64,000 bases of DNA, taken from Humibacter albus DSM 18994. Its GTDB lineage: Bacteria > Actinomycetota > Actinomycetes > Actinomycetales > Microbacteriaceae. Numbering within the stretch: position 1 is the stretch's first letter; every line of letters starts with the position of its first letter. The position numbers and the translations under genes are program-made. The notes under the pieces were generated by a model that saw only the letters and a program-made list of their open reading frames with translations, was not told where the DNA came from and made no database searches. This document shows, piece by piece, positions 1 to 8,622 of this stretch. The stretch is taken from contig NZ_ATXT01000011.1 in assembly GCF_000421825.1 (NCBI RefSeq), forward strand, positions 248,001 through 312,000. The letters are read 5' to 3'.

Positions 1-276
1 CCAGACGGCCGGGTGTGTGATCGCGTTGAGGTCCGCCAGTGCATCGGGATCGGCGAACACCAGGCGTCCGAGCGCCATCCGGTCCAGGGAGCCGTCCGCG
101 GCGACGACCCCGTCGCCGAATCGCTCCCGGATCGCGGCCAGCCCCGGCGTGCCCGGCTCGACGACTTCGCGAGCCAGGCGGTCGGCATCCACGATCACCG
201 CGCCGTGCTCGGCCAGCCGGGCCGACACCGTGGACTTGCCGGACGCGATGCCGCCGGTGAGCGCGATGATCTGCAC
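1..276 (-). CDS. coaE: Dephospho-CoA kinase, N-terminal part (runs off the window)
   Basis: Phosphorylates the ribose 3'-OH of dephospho-CoA with ATP, the last step of CoA synthesis, in the cytosol. Only the first 92 residues are present; the frame is open to the window edge and the family is usually about 200 aa. Reading the minus strand from a GTG at 276 gives [16 protein letters not shown], a P-loop at residues 8-15, followed by [17 protein letters not shown] and further on [16 protein letters not shown], all typical of CoaE. A TAGCAT box lies exactly 7 nt before the GTG and there is no Shine-Dalgarno sequence, so the message is probably leaderless. In related actinobacteria coaE lies downstream of rpsA, as it does here, with a MOSC gene between them. 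Confidence 0.93.
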   Translation of the reverse strand, partial: MQIIALTGGIASGKSTVSARLAEHGAVIVDADRLAREVVEPGTPGLAAIRERFGDGVVAADGSLDRMALGRLVFADPDALADLNAITHPAVW

Positions 277-283
277 GCGCTCG

Positions 284-289
284 ATGCTA
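284..289 (-). promoter_or_regulatory. Probable -10 box of coaE (leaderless start)
   Basis: On the minus strand TAGCAT is followed by the 7 nt CGAGCGC and then the GTG start of coaE. This spacing puts the expected transcription start at or next to the start codon. No good -35 box is visible. Inference from spacing only. Confidence 0.5.
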
Positions 290-325
290 TCGGCACGGCG
301 TCGCGGGGACGGTCGCCCAGAGCGT

Positions 326-931
326 CTACACCGGCTCGAGCGGCACCGGCTCACCGGCCGGGAGCTCGACGACGATCGGGTCGCCCGAGCGCACGACGCC
401 GCCGGCGAGCACGACCGACATGACGCCCGCCTTGCGCACCACGGTGCCGTCGTCGAGCCGAGTGACCATCTCCTTCATCAGCTGCGGTGCGAGCCAGTTG
501 ATCTTGTAGCACGGATTCCGCAGCCCGGTGAGCATGACCTTCGCCTCGGCGCCGAGGTGCAGCACAGTGCCCGTCGGAAGCGTGAGCAGGTCGAGGCCGG
601 CGGTCGTGACGTTCTCCCCCATCTCGCCCGGCCGCACGCTGTAACCCTGCTGTGCGACGTCGCCGAACAGCTCGGCGTGCAACAGATGGACCTGCCGCAG
701 GTTGGGCTGCGTCGGGTCCCGCTCCATGCGGGAGAGGTGCTGCACAGTCGTTCCCGCATGGGCGTCGCCTTCGACGCCCCAACCCTCGATCAGCCGGATC
801 TCGTCGACGACTGGCTTGCTGAACCGGTGGCCGTCGTCACGGCTGACCGTGAGCACGCGAGGCGTCGCGGCGGCGACGGGGATGTCTGTGGCGGGCTCAG
901 CGGTCGAGTCGGCGGTCGGTGCGGAAGTCAT
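326..931 (-). CDS. MOSC domain-containing protein
   Basis: A 201-aa cytosolic protein. MOSC domains occur in molybdenum-cofactor sulfurases and in stand-alone proteins such as YiiM, which handle Moco-dependent reduction or sulfur transfer; the substrate here cannot be told. The domain spans about residues 25-190, with GVEGDAHAG (52-60), MGENVTT (104-110) and the conserved cysteine in NPCYKIN (C141). The first 24 residues are a low-complexity Ala/Thr/Pro tail. The ATG at 931 is chosen because it gives a family-length protein; the open frame continues upstream without a better start, and the SD is weak. It lies between coaE and rpsA, with a terminator hairpin separating it from rpsA, so it is probably transcribed on its own. 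Confidence 0.85.
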   Translation of the reverse strand: MTSAPTADSTAEPATDIPVAAATPRVLTVSRDDGHRFSKPVVDEIRLIEGWGVEGDAHAGTTVQHLSRMERDPTQPNLRQVHLLHAELFGDVAQQGYSVRPGEMGENVTTAGLDLLTLPTGTVLHLGAEAKVMLTGLRNPCYKINWLAPQLMKEMVTRLDDGTVVRKAGVMSVVLAGGVVRSGDPIVVELPAGEPVPLEPV

Positions 932-1009
932 GCATCCATTCTGCAGAACCGGACGGGCGTGCGGCGCGCGGTGCGTGATTCGAGACCGTGCAGGCATCCC
1001 CCGACGACG

Positions 1010-1041
1010 AAGCGGCCGGGCCCCGAAGGACCCGGCCGCTT
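1010..1041 (-). terminator. Hairpin downstream of rpsA
   Basis: Perfect 11-bp arms AAGCGGCCGGG (1010-1020) and CCCGGCCGCTT (1031-1041) with a 10-nt loop, starting 15 nt after the rpsA stop codon. There is no long U-tract, as is common in high-GC actinobacteria. Probable rpsA transcription terminator. Confidence 0.65.
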
Positions 1042-1056
1042 CTCGCGTGTGAGCGA

Positions 1057-2511
1057 TCAGTTGCTGCTCGAAAGCTTCTCGCGCAGAGCCGCGAGAGAAG
1101 CGTCGTCGGCCAGAGTGCCACCGGCGCCCTGGTCGCTCGAGTAGGTGGCACCGCTGCGGGCGGTGTCGGCCTGAGCGGCCTCCTCCTCGATGCCCTTGGC
1201 GACCTGGCGCTTGTGCGCCTCCCAGCGGGACTGAGCTTCGGCGTACTCCTGCTCCCACTTCTCGCGCTGAGCGTCGGAGCCTTCCTTCCACTCGCCCGTC
1301 TCGGGGTCGAAGCCCTCCGGGTACTTGTAGTTGCCCTGCTCGTCGTACTCCGTGAGCATGCCGTAGAGCGCCGGGTCGAACTCGGTGCTCTCCGGGTCCA
1401 CGCCCTCGTTCGCCTGCTTGAGCGACAGCGAGATGCGGCGGCGCTCCAGGTCGATGTCGATGACCTTGACGAAGACCTCCTCGCCGACCGACACGACCTG
1501 CTCGGCGAGCTCGACGTGCTTTCCGGACAGCTCGGAGATGTGCACGAGGCCCTCGATGCCGTCCGCGACGCGCACGAACGCACCGAACGGAACCAGCTTC
1601 GTGACCTTGCCGGGTGCGAACTGGCCGATGGCGTGCGTACGGGCGAAGACCTGCCACGGGTCTTCCTGAGTTGCCTTGAGAGACAGGGAGACGCGCTCGC
1701 GGTCGAGCTCGACGGAGAGCACCTCGACGGTGACCTCCTGGCCGACCTCGACGACCTCGCTGGCGTGCTCGATGTGCTTCCACGACAGCTCGGAGACGTG
1801 CACGAGGCCGTCCACACCGCCGAGGTCGACGAACGCACCGAAGTTGACGATCGACGAGACGATGCCCTTGCGCACCTGACCCGGGTGGAGGTTGGCGAGG
1901 AACTGCGAGCGGCTCTCCGACTGCGTCTGCTCGAGCAGGGCGCGGCGGGACAGGACCACATTGTTGCGGTTCTTGTCGAGCTCCAGGATCTTCGCCTCGA
2001 GCTCCTGGCCGAGGTACGGCGTGAGGTCGCGCACGCGGCGCAGCTCGATGAGGGACGCCGGCAGGAAGCCGCGCAGTCCGATGTCGACGATGAGGCCGCC
2101 CTTGACGACCTCGATGACCTGACCGGTCACGACGCCGTCCGCTTCCTTGATCTTCTCCACGTCGCCCCACGCGCGCTCGTACTGCGCGCGCTTCTTGGAC
2201 AGGATCAGACGGCCTTCCTTGTCCTCCTTCTGGAGCACAAGGGCCTCGACGGTATCGCCGACGCCGACGACCTCGCTGGGGTCGACGTCATGCTTGATGG
2301 AAAGTTCGCGGGAGGGGATCACACCCTCGGTCTTGTAACCGACGTCGAGGAGAACCTCGTCGCGGTCGATCTTCACCACGGTGCCTTCGATGAGGTCACC
2401 GTCGTTGAAGAACTTCAGAGTCTTCTCGACCGCGGCAAGAAAATCGTCAGCAGAGCCGATGTCGTTGATCGCGACCTGCTTGGGTGCCTTGTCGGTCGTT
2501 GCGGTTGTCAT
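1057..2511 (-). CDS. rpsA: 30S ribosomal protein S1
   Basis: A 484-aa RNA-binding ribosomal protein that helps load mRNA on the 30S subunit. Four S1 (OB-fold) repeats can be read at about residues 38-108, 125-193, 210-280 and 298-368; the last two carry the canonical FGAFVDLGGVDGLVHVSELS and FGAFVRVADGIEGLVHISEL patterns, the first two are more divergent. This four-domain layout with an acidic C-terminal extension (about 370-484) is the actinobacterial form, unlike the six domains of E. coli S1. The ATG at 2511 has GGAG about 10 nt upstream. A long open frame continues upstream but lacks S1 sequence. The upstream gene is the DUF885 protein, separated by about 180 nt that should hold the promoter. 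Confidence 0.97.
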   Translation of the reverse strand: MTTATTDKAPKQVAINDIGSADDFLAAVEKTLKFFNDGDLIEGTVVKIDRDEVLLDVGYKTEGVIPSRELSIKHDVDPSEVVGVGDTVEALVLQKEDKEGRLILSKKRAQYERAWGDVEKIKEADGVVTGQVIEVVKGGLIVDIGLRGFLPASLIELRRVRDLTPYLGQELEAKILELDKNRNNVVLSRRALLEQTQSESRSQFLANLHPGQVRKGIVSSIVNFGAFVDLGGVDGLVHVSELSWKHIEHASEVVEVGQEVTVEVLSVELDRERVSLSLKATQEDPWQVFARTHAIGQFAPGKVTKLVPFGAFVRVADGIEGLVHISELSGKHVELAEQVVSVGEEVFVKVIDIDLERRRISLSLKQANEGVDPESTEFDPALYGMLTEYDEQGNYKYPEGFDPETGEWKEGSDAQREKWEQEYAEAQSRWEAHKRQVAKGIEEEAAQADTARSGATYSSDQGAGGTLADDASLAALREKLSSSN

Positions 2512-2648
2512 TGAGTGGGTACTCCAGATATGGACATGAATCAGGCCCGGCGAAGTCATTCGGTGTGGAATTTCCGCCAGGCAGGCGAATAGGAAAATCA
2601 CAAAAGTGACTCTCCAGACTACCGTTCCACGGCGTCCGCTCGCAACAA

Positions 2649-2689
2649 CGCGGTCTGCTGCCCGGGTATTCCTCGAGCAGCAGACCGCG
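2649..2689 (-). terminator. Hairpin downstream of the DUF885 gene
   Basis: Perfect 13-bp inverted repeat, CGCGGTCTGCTGC (2649-2661) and GCAGCAGACCGCG (2677-2689), with a 15-nt loop, 4 nt past the stop codon of the DUF885 gene. Most likely its terminator; it separates that gene from rpsA. Confidence 0.7.
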
Positions 2690-2693
2690 CCGA

Positions 2694-4379
2694 TCAGCCC
2701 AGCATGGCCGTCTTCAGCGTGTCGAGGCCGACGCCGCCCATGTCGAGCGCCTTCTTGTGGAACGCCTTGATGTCGAACGCGGCGCCCTCTCGGCGCTGGT
2801 ACTCGTCGCGGATCTGCTCCCAGATGCGCTGCCCGATCTTGTACGACGGAGCCTGCCCCGGCCAGCCGAGGTAGCGGTTCACCTCGAAGCGGACGAAGCC
2901 GTCGTTCATGTTCACGTTCCGGCCGAGGAACTCGAACGCGTACTCGCCCGTCCAGGGGCCCTGTCCGTCCGGGCGCTGCTTGGTGAGGTGCACGCCGATG
3001 TCGAGCACGACGCGAGCGGCCCGCATGCGCTGGCCGTCGAGCATCCCGAGGCGGTCTGCCGGGTCGTCGAGGTAGCCGAGCTGCTCCATGAGGCGTTCCG
3101 CGTACAGCGCCCAGCCCTCGGCGTGGCCGGAGGTGCCGGCGACGCGCCGCCACGTGTTCAGCTGCGCCTTGTTGTACGTGGCGGTGCCGATCTGCAGGTG
3201 GTGGCCCGGAACACCCTCGTGGTAGACCGTCGTGAGCTCGCGCCAGGTGTCGAACTCGGTGACGCCCTCCGGCACACTCCACCACATGCGTCCGGGGCGC
3301 GAGAAGTCGTCCGCCGGGCCCGTGTAGTAGATGCCGCCCTCCTGCGTCGGAGCGATCATGCACTGCAGCTGCCGCACCGGCTCCGGAATGTCGAAGTGCG
3401 TCCTGCCGAGCTCCTCGACCGCGCGGTCGCTCGTCTCCTGCATCCAGCGCTGCAGCGCGTCAGTGCCGTGCAGCTTGCGGGAGGCGTCCGCGTCGAGGAG
3501 CTCGATCGCCTCCGCCACCGAGGCGCCCGGCTTGATCTGACGGGCGATGGACTCCTGCTCCTCGACCATGCGGCGGAGCTCCTCGACGCCCCACTCGTAG
3601 GTCTCGTCGAGGTCGACGCTCGCGCCGAGGAAGCCGCGCGAGGCGAGGGCGTAGATGTCGCGACCGACGGCATCCTGCTCGGGGGCGTGCACGGCCAGTT
3701 CGTCGTCGAGGAACATCGAGAGCTCGCCGTACGCGGCCGCGGCCTCGGCGGCGCCCTTCTCGAGGTCGCGCTTCAGCGCGTCGGGAAGCTCGCCCTCGTC
3801 GGCCTTCGCGCCCGCGGCCAGCGTGAAGAAGAACCCGTCGCGCGCCACCTGCTTGTCGGCCTGGGCGATGCCTTCGCGCACCTGGCGGATGGCCGGCACG
3901 TTGCCGGCCTGGATGCCCGCGCGCAGCGTCGCGATATAGCCGCGCATCGCGTCGGGCAGGTTGTGCATGCGCTTCGCGATCGCCTCCCAGTCGGAGACGG
4001 TGGAGGTGGGCGAGAGGTCGAAGATCTCGCGGAGCTCCTGCACTGGCGAGGCGATCACGTTGAGGTCGCGTTGGGCGAAGCCGGCCTCGTGCTTCTCGAG
4101 CTCGAGCCGGAGGTCGCGCACGAGGTCGAGCTTCGTCACCCGATCGATGTCATCGACCGGTTCGGCCGCCTCGATGCGGCGCAGGGCTTCGGCCTGCGCC
4201 TTCGCCACGGCCTCGTGGCCGGCCGGAGACTGGTCGGAGTACTCGCCCTCGCGCCCGGGACGCCCGAGGTACACGTGGTACTCCGGGAAGAGCTCCAGCT
4301 CGGTGTCGACCCACTCCTCCGCGATCGTGTCGATGGGAGTGGGCGTGCGCTGCGGTTGTTCCTGCTGCTGGTCTGTCAT
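2694..4379 (-). CDS. DUF885 family protein, probable zinc metallopeptidase
   Basis: A 561-aa protein with no signal peptide, so probably cytosolic. The C-terminal half has the zinc-binding helix HEGVPGHH (387-394) and GHAEGWALYAE (418-428), whose glutamates would supply the general base and third ligand, as in gluzincin peptidases. The N-terminal half is a helical DUF885 region with no other recognisable site. Members of the family are annotated as carboxypeptidase-like, but the substrate is not known. The ATG at 4379 gives a natural N-terminus (MTDQQQEQP). It lies between polA and rpsA, its own hairpin follows the stop, and the polA stop is 34 nt upstream of the start, so co-transcription with polA is possible. 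Confidence 0.88.
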   Translation of the reverse strand: MTDQQQEQPQRTPTPIDTIAEEWVDTELELFPEYHVYLGRPGREGEYSDQSPAGHEAVAKAQAEALRRIEAAEPVDDIDRVTKLDLVRDLRLELEKHEAGFAQRDLNVIASPVQELREIFDLSPTSTVSDWEAIAKRMHNLPDAMRGYIATLRAGIQAGNVPAIRQVREGIAQADKQVARDGFFFTLAAGAKADEGELPDALKRDLEKGAAEAAAAYGELSMFLDDELAVHAPEQDAVGRDIYALASRGFLGASVDLDETYEWGVEELRRMVEEQESIARQIKPGASVAEAIELLDADASRKLHGTDALQRWMQETSDRAVEELGRTHFDIPEPVRQLQCMIAPTQEGGIYYTGPADDFSRPGRMWWSVPEGVTEFDTWRELTTVYHEGVPGHHLQIGTATYNKAQLNTWRRVAGTSGHAEGWALYAERLMEQLGYLDDPADRLGMLDGQRMRAARVVLDIGVHLTKQRPDGQGPWTGEYAFEFLGRNVNMNDGFVRFEVNRYLGWPGQAPSYKIGQRIWEQIRDEYQRREGAAFDIKAFHKKALDMGGVGLDTLKTAMLG

Positions 4380-4413
4380 GCCCGTCAGCCTAGGGCCGTA
4401 GCGTGCGGCGGCG

Positions 4414-7083
4414 TCAGTGTGCAGCGGCGTCCCAGTCGGGACCGCGGCCGATCTGCACGGTGAGCGGCACGTCCAGCGTCGCCGCGGTCGACATGCGGCG
4501 GGTGACGATCTCTTCCAGCTTCTCCTGCTCGCCCGGCGCGATCTCGAAGATGAGCTCGTCGTGCACCTGCAGCAGCATGCGCGAGCCGAGTCCGGCATCC
4601 GCCATGTCGGAGGCGACGCCGAGCATCGCGATCTTCATGATGTCGGCCGCGGAGCCCTGGATCGGAGAGTTCAGCGCGGCGCGTTCAGCGTTATCGCGCA
4701 GCACCCGGTTCGGGCTGTTCAGATCGGGGAACGGACGTCGTCTGCCGAAGATCGTCTCGGTGTAGCCGTCGCTCTTGGCCTGCTGCACGACGTCGCGCAG
4801 ATAGTCGCGCACCCGGCCGAACCGCTCGAAGTAGTCGGCCATCAGCTGCTTGGCCTCGGCCTGGCTGATGCGCAGCTGCTTGGCGAGCCCGAACGGGCCG
4901 AGGCCGTAGGCCAGCCCGTACGACATGGCTTTGACCTTGTTGCGCATCGCGGCGGTGACGTCTTCGGGTGCGACACCGAAGACGTGGCTGCCGACGTAGC
5001 GGTGCAGGTCCTCTCCCGCGCGGAAGGCCTCGATGAGGCCGGCATCACCCGAGAGGTGCGCCATGATGCGCATCTCGATCTGCGAGTAGTCCGCCGTGAG
5101 CAGCGACTCGAACCCCTCGCCCGAAACGAAGGCGGAGCGGATGCGTCTGCCCTCGTCGGAGCGCACCGGGATGTTCTGCAGGTTGGGATCGTTGGACGAG
5201 ATGCGGCCCGTCGCGGCACCCACCTGGTCGTACGTGGTGTGGATGCGTCCGTCCGCCGCGATCGACTTCTCCAGCGTCTCGATCATCTGCTTGAGCTTCG
5301 TGGCGTCGCGGTGCTTGAGCAGCGACTGCAGGAAGATCGAGCCCTCGTTCTCCTCCTCGATCTTCTCCAGCAGGTCGGCGAGGGAATCGGCGTCGGTCGA
5401 GTACCCGGTCTTGGTCTTGCGGGTGGGCGGAAGTCCGAGCTCGTCGAAGAGCACGGTCTGGAGCTGCTTCGGGCTGCCCAGGTTCACCTCGTGGCCGATC
5501 GCGGCGAATGCTGCGGTGCGGTAAGTGTCGGCACCTTGCTCGAGCACCTCACGCTGGCGGGCAAGCACGCCGGCGTCGATGGCCACGCCGGTGAGCTCCA
5601 TCTGCGCGAGCACCGGTGTGAGCGGCCGTTCGATCTCGTCGTGCACCCGTCGCGTGCCGGCGTTCGCCTCGGTCGCGAGCGTGGTCGTGACGGCGTCGGC
5701 GACGCGGAGCACGAACCACGCTTCAGTCCCCGCGCCCACGGGCGGCACTTCGGGCACCAGCTGGTTCGGATCCGACACCGGCATGCTCTCTTCGAGCGCG
5801 CTCAGCACCTGGTCGGCCAGCGACGCAGGCACGCGGCTCGGGTTCAGGAGTCCGGCCATGACGCGGGTGTCATTCACGGCACCGCGGATCGCGAGGCCGG
5901 CACGTTCGGATGCCTTGAGCTGGCGCTTGGCGTCGAAGAAGACTTTCGAGGTGGTCTCGTCGGCCAGCCACGAGCGAAGGCCGTCCACGTTCTCCGCGGG
6001 GATGTAGGCGCTGGCGGACGCGCTGGACAGACCGATGCCCGCGAACTCCCCGTCGACGGTGTCGACCACCACGCCGAGGCCGAGCGGGGTGTGCTGGGCG
6101 GCGAGCCAGGCATCCACTTCGGATGCCGCCAGCGTGAGCACGTCGGGTGCCGCGATGCGCGATTCCGCGCCGGAGGCGACGGCCGCCTCCGCGTCGTCCA
6201 GCTTGAGCACGCGGTCGAGCATGGTGCGCATCTGCAGGCCGCCGAGCACCTCGCGCACGGCCGTCGCGTCGACCCCTCTCCGTTCGAGATCGGCCGGAGC
6301 GAGCGGGAGGTCGAGATCGCGCACGAGAGCGTTCAGGCGCCGGTTACGACGGGCGCGCTCGCTCTGCTCGCGCAGGTTGCTGCCGGCGACGCCCTTGATC
6401 TCGTCGGCGTGCGCCAGGATCTCCTCGACAGTGCCCCACTGCGCGATCCACTTGGCTGCGGTGACGGGACCGACCTTGTCGATGCCGGGGAGGTTGTCGG
6501 CCTTCTCACCGACCAGAGCGGCGAGCTCCGGGTACTGGTGCGGCCACACCTTGTACTTCTCGAAGACGGCGTCGGCATCGTAGCGCTTGAGCGCGGTGAC
6601 GCCCATCGCGCTCGGGTAGAGCACGGTGACGTCGTCGTCGATGAGCTGGAAGCTGTCGCGGTCGCCGGAGACCACGAGCACCCGGTACCCCTGCGCGGCA
6701 CCCTGTGCGGCGAGGGTGGCGAGGATGTCGTCGGCCTCGTAGTCGTCTTTGGTGATCCACGGCACGTTCATGGCCGTCAGTGCATTCTGGAGCAGTCCGA
6801 CCTGCCCGGAGAACTCCGGCGGGGTCTCCCCCCGGCCTTCCTTGTACTCGGCGTACTCGGCCGTGCGGAACGATGTGCGCGACACGTCGAATGCAACGCC
6901 GAGGTGCGTCGGTTCCTCGTCCTTGAGAAGACGAAGCATCATCGAGAGGAACCCGTATACCGCCTCGGTGTGCTGACCGTCGTCGGTGATGAAATTCCCC
7001 GTCTGCACGAGCGCGAAGAACGCCCGGAAGGCCAGTGAATGGCCGTCGATGATCATGAGGGTAGGCTTTTGCGGGTCCGACAC
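4414..7083 (-). CDS. polA: DNA polymerase I
   Basis: An 889-aa repair and Okazaki-maturation polymerase. Residues 1-300 are the 5' nuclease (MIIDGHSLAFRAFF, DDYEADDILATLA, SGDRDSFQLID, GVTALKRYDADAVFEKY). The middle region resembles the 3'-5' exonuclease but has DTV (341-343) where active enzymes have DTE, so proofreading is probably lost. The polymerase domain has motif A (DYSQIEMRIMAHLSGD), the O-helix RNKVKAMSYGLAYG and motif C (VHDELIFE). The O-helix carries Tyr where E. coli has Phe762. The GTG at 7083 (SDPQKPTLMIIDG) is preferred: homologues begin here, and TAGGCT lies exactly 7 nt upstream. The longer open frame translates repeat DNA and is rejected. Confidence 0.97.
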   Translation of the reverse strand: MSDPQKPTLMIIDGHSLAFRAFFALVQTGNFITDDGQHTEAVYGFLSMMLRLLKDEEPTHLGVAFDVSRTSFRTAEYAEYKEGRGETPPEFSGQVGLLQNALTAMNVPWITKDDYEADDILATLAAQGAAQGYRVLVVSGDRDSFQLIDDDVTVLYPSAMGVTALKRYDADAVFEKYKVWPHQYPELAALVGEKADNLPGIDKVGPVTAAKWIAQWGTVEEILAHADEIKGVAGSNLREQSERARRNRRLNALVRDLDLPLAPADLERRGVDATAVREVLGGLQMRTMLDRVLKLDDAEAAVASGAESRIAAPDVLTLAASEVDAWLAAQHTPLGLGVVVDTVDGEFAGIGLSSASASAYIPAENVDGLRSWLADETTSKVFFDAKRQLKASERAGLAIRGAVNDTRVMAGLLNPSRVPASLADQVLSALEESMPVSDPNQLVPEVPPVGAGTEAWFVLRVADAVTTTLATEANAGTRRVHDEIERPLTPVLAQMELTGVAIDAGVLARQREVLEQGADTYRTAAFAAIGHEVNLGSPKQLQTVLFDELGLPPTRKTKTGYSTDADSLADLLEKIEEENEGSIFLQSLLKHRDATKLKQMIETLEKSIAADGRIHTTYDQVGAATGRISSNDPNLQNIPVRSDEGRRIRSAFVSGEGFESLLTADYSQIEMRIMAHLSGDAGLIEAFRAGEDLHRYVGSHVFGVAPEDVTAAMRNKVKAMSYGLAYGLGPFGLAKQLRISQAEAKQLMADYFERFGRVRDYLRDVVQQAKSDGYTETIFGRRRPFPDLNSPNRVLRDNAERAALNSPIQGSAADIMKIAMLGVASDMADAGLGSRMLLQVHDELIFEIAPGEQEKLEEIVTRRMSTAATLDVPLTVQIGRGPDWDAAAH

Positions 7084-7090
7084 GGAAGCC

Positions 7091-7096
7091 AGCCTA
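7091..7096 (-). promoter_or_regulatory. Probable -10 box of polA (leaderless start)
   Basis: TAGGCT, then GGCTTCC (7 nt), then the GTG start of polA; no SD sequence. The -35 region would fall in the first structured repeat copy (7111-7190), so the repeat may touch polA expression. Confidence 0.5.
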
Positions 7097-7110
7097 CAAG
7101 CGGCCTCGGA

Positions 7111-7270
7111 CAGGCGATTGAGGGTTGGACAGCGAAGCTTGCTTCGATGGCCGGCCCGATTGAGCCTGTTGGTCGGCGTAGCCGCGAATACAGGCGATTG
7201 AGGGTTGGACAGCGAAGCTTGCTTCGATGGCCGGCCCGATTGAGCCTGTTGGTCGGCGTAGCCGCGAACA
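7111..7270. repeat. Structured repeat element, two tandem copies (80-bp period)
   Basis: Copies at 7111-7190 and 7191-7270 differ at one base. Each reads: outer stem ACAGG, then CGATTGAG, an inner imperfect hairpin centred on CGAAGCTTGCTTCG, then CGATTGAG again, the complementary outer strand CCTGT, and a tail GGCGTAGCCGCGA. The same design with different stem sequences recurs after tRNA-Leu (8623-8702, 8864-8943). The copies lie between the divergent polA and thioesterase genes. The open frames across them look like chance translations. Confidence 0.85.
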
Positions 7271-7363
7271 CACGCGAGTGACGCCAGGATGGTGAAGTCC
7301 GCTTCGATGCCGGCTCCATCTACCGCCGGCCGGAGGTTGCCGGTGAGCACCTACAGGAGAGCC

Positions 7364-7792
7364 ATGTCCGAAGCCGAGAAGCATGCCGCCCCCGACGCGC
7401 TCGCCTACGTCAGACAGCGAGGAATGGGCGCGCTTGCGGCGAAAATGGGCATCGAGATGATCGAGTTCTCGGTGGACCGCGCGGTCGCCACCATGCCGGT
7501 CGAGGGCAACACGCAGCCGGCGGATCTGCTGCACGGCGGGGCGTACGTCGTGCTCGGCGAGACGCTCGGGTCGATGTCGGCGAACCTGTGGGCCGGAGAG
7601 GGCCGGCTGGCCGTGGGCATCGAGATCAACGCCACTCACACCCGGTCGGCGACGAGCGGCATCGTGACCGGCGTCTGCACGCCGGTGCACCTCGGACGAA
7701 CTCTGACCACGCACGAGATCACCGTCACCGACGACCGGGGCCGCCGATGCTCGACGATCCGCATCACGAATCTGATCAAGGACCGCGGGTAG
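7364..7792 (+). CDS. Hotdog-fold thioesterase (PaaI-like)
   Basis: A 142-aa protein of the PaaI/YdiI type, expected to hydrolyse acyl-CoA thioesters in the cytosol; the natural substrate is unknown. The HGGAYVVLGETLGSMSA stretch matches the conserved HGG-start of the hotdog helix with its catalytic acid, and GIEINATHTR and TEITVTDDRGR-like strands follow (here THEITVTDDRGRRCS). The ATG at 7364 has AGGAGA only 3 nt upstream. An in-frame GTG at 7343 has a better-spaced GGAGG (7332-7336) and would add seven residues, so the start is uncertain. It converges on the ANTAR regulator gene, with 13 bp between the stops. In other actinobacteria a thioesterase gene is also seen between polA and this regulator. 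Confidence 0.88.
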   Translation: MSEAEKHAAPDALAYVRQRGMGALAAKMGIEMIEFSVDRAVATMPVEGNTQPADLLHGGAYVVLGETLGSMSANLWAGEGRLAVGIEINATHTRSATSGIVTGVCTPVHLGRTLTTHEITVTDDRGRRCSTIRITNLIKDRG

Positions 7793-7805
7793 GGCGCGAT
7801 GCCGC

Positions 7806-8408
7806 CTACTTCTTGGCGGCGAGCTGGTCGATGATCGCCTTGGCCACGTCGTGCATCGTGAGGCGGCGGTCCATGGATGCCTTCTGGATCCAGCGGAACG
7901 CCTCCGGCTCGCTGAGTCCCATCTTCTCGTTCAGCAGACCCTTGGCGCGATCGACGAGCTTGCGGGTCTCGAAGCGCTCGTTGAGATCGGCGACCTCGGC
8001 CTCGAGCGCGATGATCTGCGCGTGACGAGCGAGAGCGATCTCGATCGCCGGCAGCAGGTCGTTCGGCGTGAACGGCTTGACGACGTAGGCGAGGGCGCCC
8101 GCTTCGGTGGCGCGCTCCACGAGCTCCTTCTGGCTGAAGGCCGTGAGCAGCACGACGGGGGCGACGTGGTTCTTGGAGAGGCGTTCGGCGGCGGAGATGC
8201 CGTCGAGCTGCGGCATCTTGACGTCCATGATGACGAGGTCAGGTCGCAGCTCGGTGGCGAGGGCGACGGCGGTCTCGCCGTCGCCGGCTTCGCCGACCAC
8301 CTCGAACCCGTTGTCGCGGAGGATCTCGACGATGTCGAGACGGATCAGCGATTCGTCTTCCGCGACGACGACGCGGCGCGGGACGGCGGTGTTCTCAGTG
8401 TCTGTCAC
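7806..8408 (-). CDS. ANTAR-domain response regulator (transcription antiterminator)
   Basis: A 200-aa regulator: a receiver domain (about 10-125) with VVVAEDES, phospho-acceptor Asp in VIMDVKMP (D62), VVLLTAFS and VKPF, followed by a C-terminal ANTAR domain (about 135-195; FETRKLVDRAKGLLNEKM then SEPEAFRWIQKASMDRRLTM). ANTAR proteins bind paired hexaloop hairpins in nascent RNA and suppress termination. Its phosphorylating kinase is not in the window. The GTG at 8408 is preferred: TAGGCT lies 8 nt before it, and the sequence from there reads TDTENTAVPRR. An ATG at 8414 would add two residues but sits only 2 nt after that box. The gene is found close to polA and pyk in many actinobacteria. Confidence 0.93.
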   Translation of the reverse strand: MTDTENTAVPRRVVVAEDESLIRLDIVEILRDNGFEVVGEAGDGETAVALATELRPDLVIMDVKMPQLDGISAAERLSKNHVAPVVLLTAFSQKELVERATEAGALAYVVKPFTPNDLLPAIEIALARHAQIIALEAEVADLNERFETRKLVDRAKGLLNEKMGLSEPEAFRWIQKASMDRRLTMHDVAKAIIDQLAAKK

Positions 8409-8416
8409 GAGCATCA

Positions 8417-8422
8417 AGCCTA
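8417..8422 (-). promoter_or_regulatory. Probable -10 box of the ANTAR regulator gene
   Basis: TAGGCT, the same hexamer as before polA, 8 nt upstream of the GTG. An overlapping alternative, TACCGT at 8421-8426, is 6 nt before the ATG at 8414, so the pairing of box and start is not certain. Confidence 0.4.
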
Positions 8423-8539
8423 CGGTATGGGCGATCGACGTGAGTGCGCGCCCGCATGCTCGTGTCGCCGAGCAGAGTGATATCGCCCATGCCTGCGCCG
8501 CGATAGGGTGATGGTCGGCGTCGCGATGCGGTGCCGTGG

Positions 8540-8622
8540 GCCGGTGTGGCGGAATGGCAGACGCGGAGCACTCAAAATGCTTTGTCCGAAAGGACGTGTG
8601 GGTTCGAGTCCCACCACCGGCA
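8540..8622 (+). tRNA. tRNA-Leu (anticodon CAA)
   Basis: An 83-nt class II tRNA. The acceptor stem GCCGGTG (8540-8546) pairs perfectly with CACCGGC (8615-8621), discriminator A8622. The anticodon loop reads CTCAAAA, anticodon CAA, decoding UUG. A long variable arm (TGTCCGAAAGGACG region) and a T-arm GGGTTCGAGTCCC identify the leucine type. CCA is not encoded. The last 13 nt of the gene are the beginning of a 93-bp sequence that is repeated 241 bp downstream. Confidence 0.95.

Noticed and set aside
7095-7350. Extension of polA upstream to about 7350, and small ORFs over the 80-bp repeats.
   Set aside because: They translate the repeat DNA; the PolA N-terminus is clear at 7083 and a -10-like box precedes it.
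7806-8414. ATG at 8414 as the start of the ANTAR regulator.
   Set aside because: It lies 2 nt after the better -10-like box; the GTG at 8408 fits the leaderless spacing and homologous N-termini. Not excluded.
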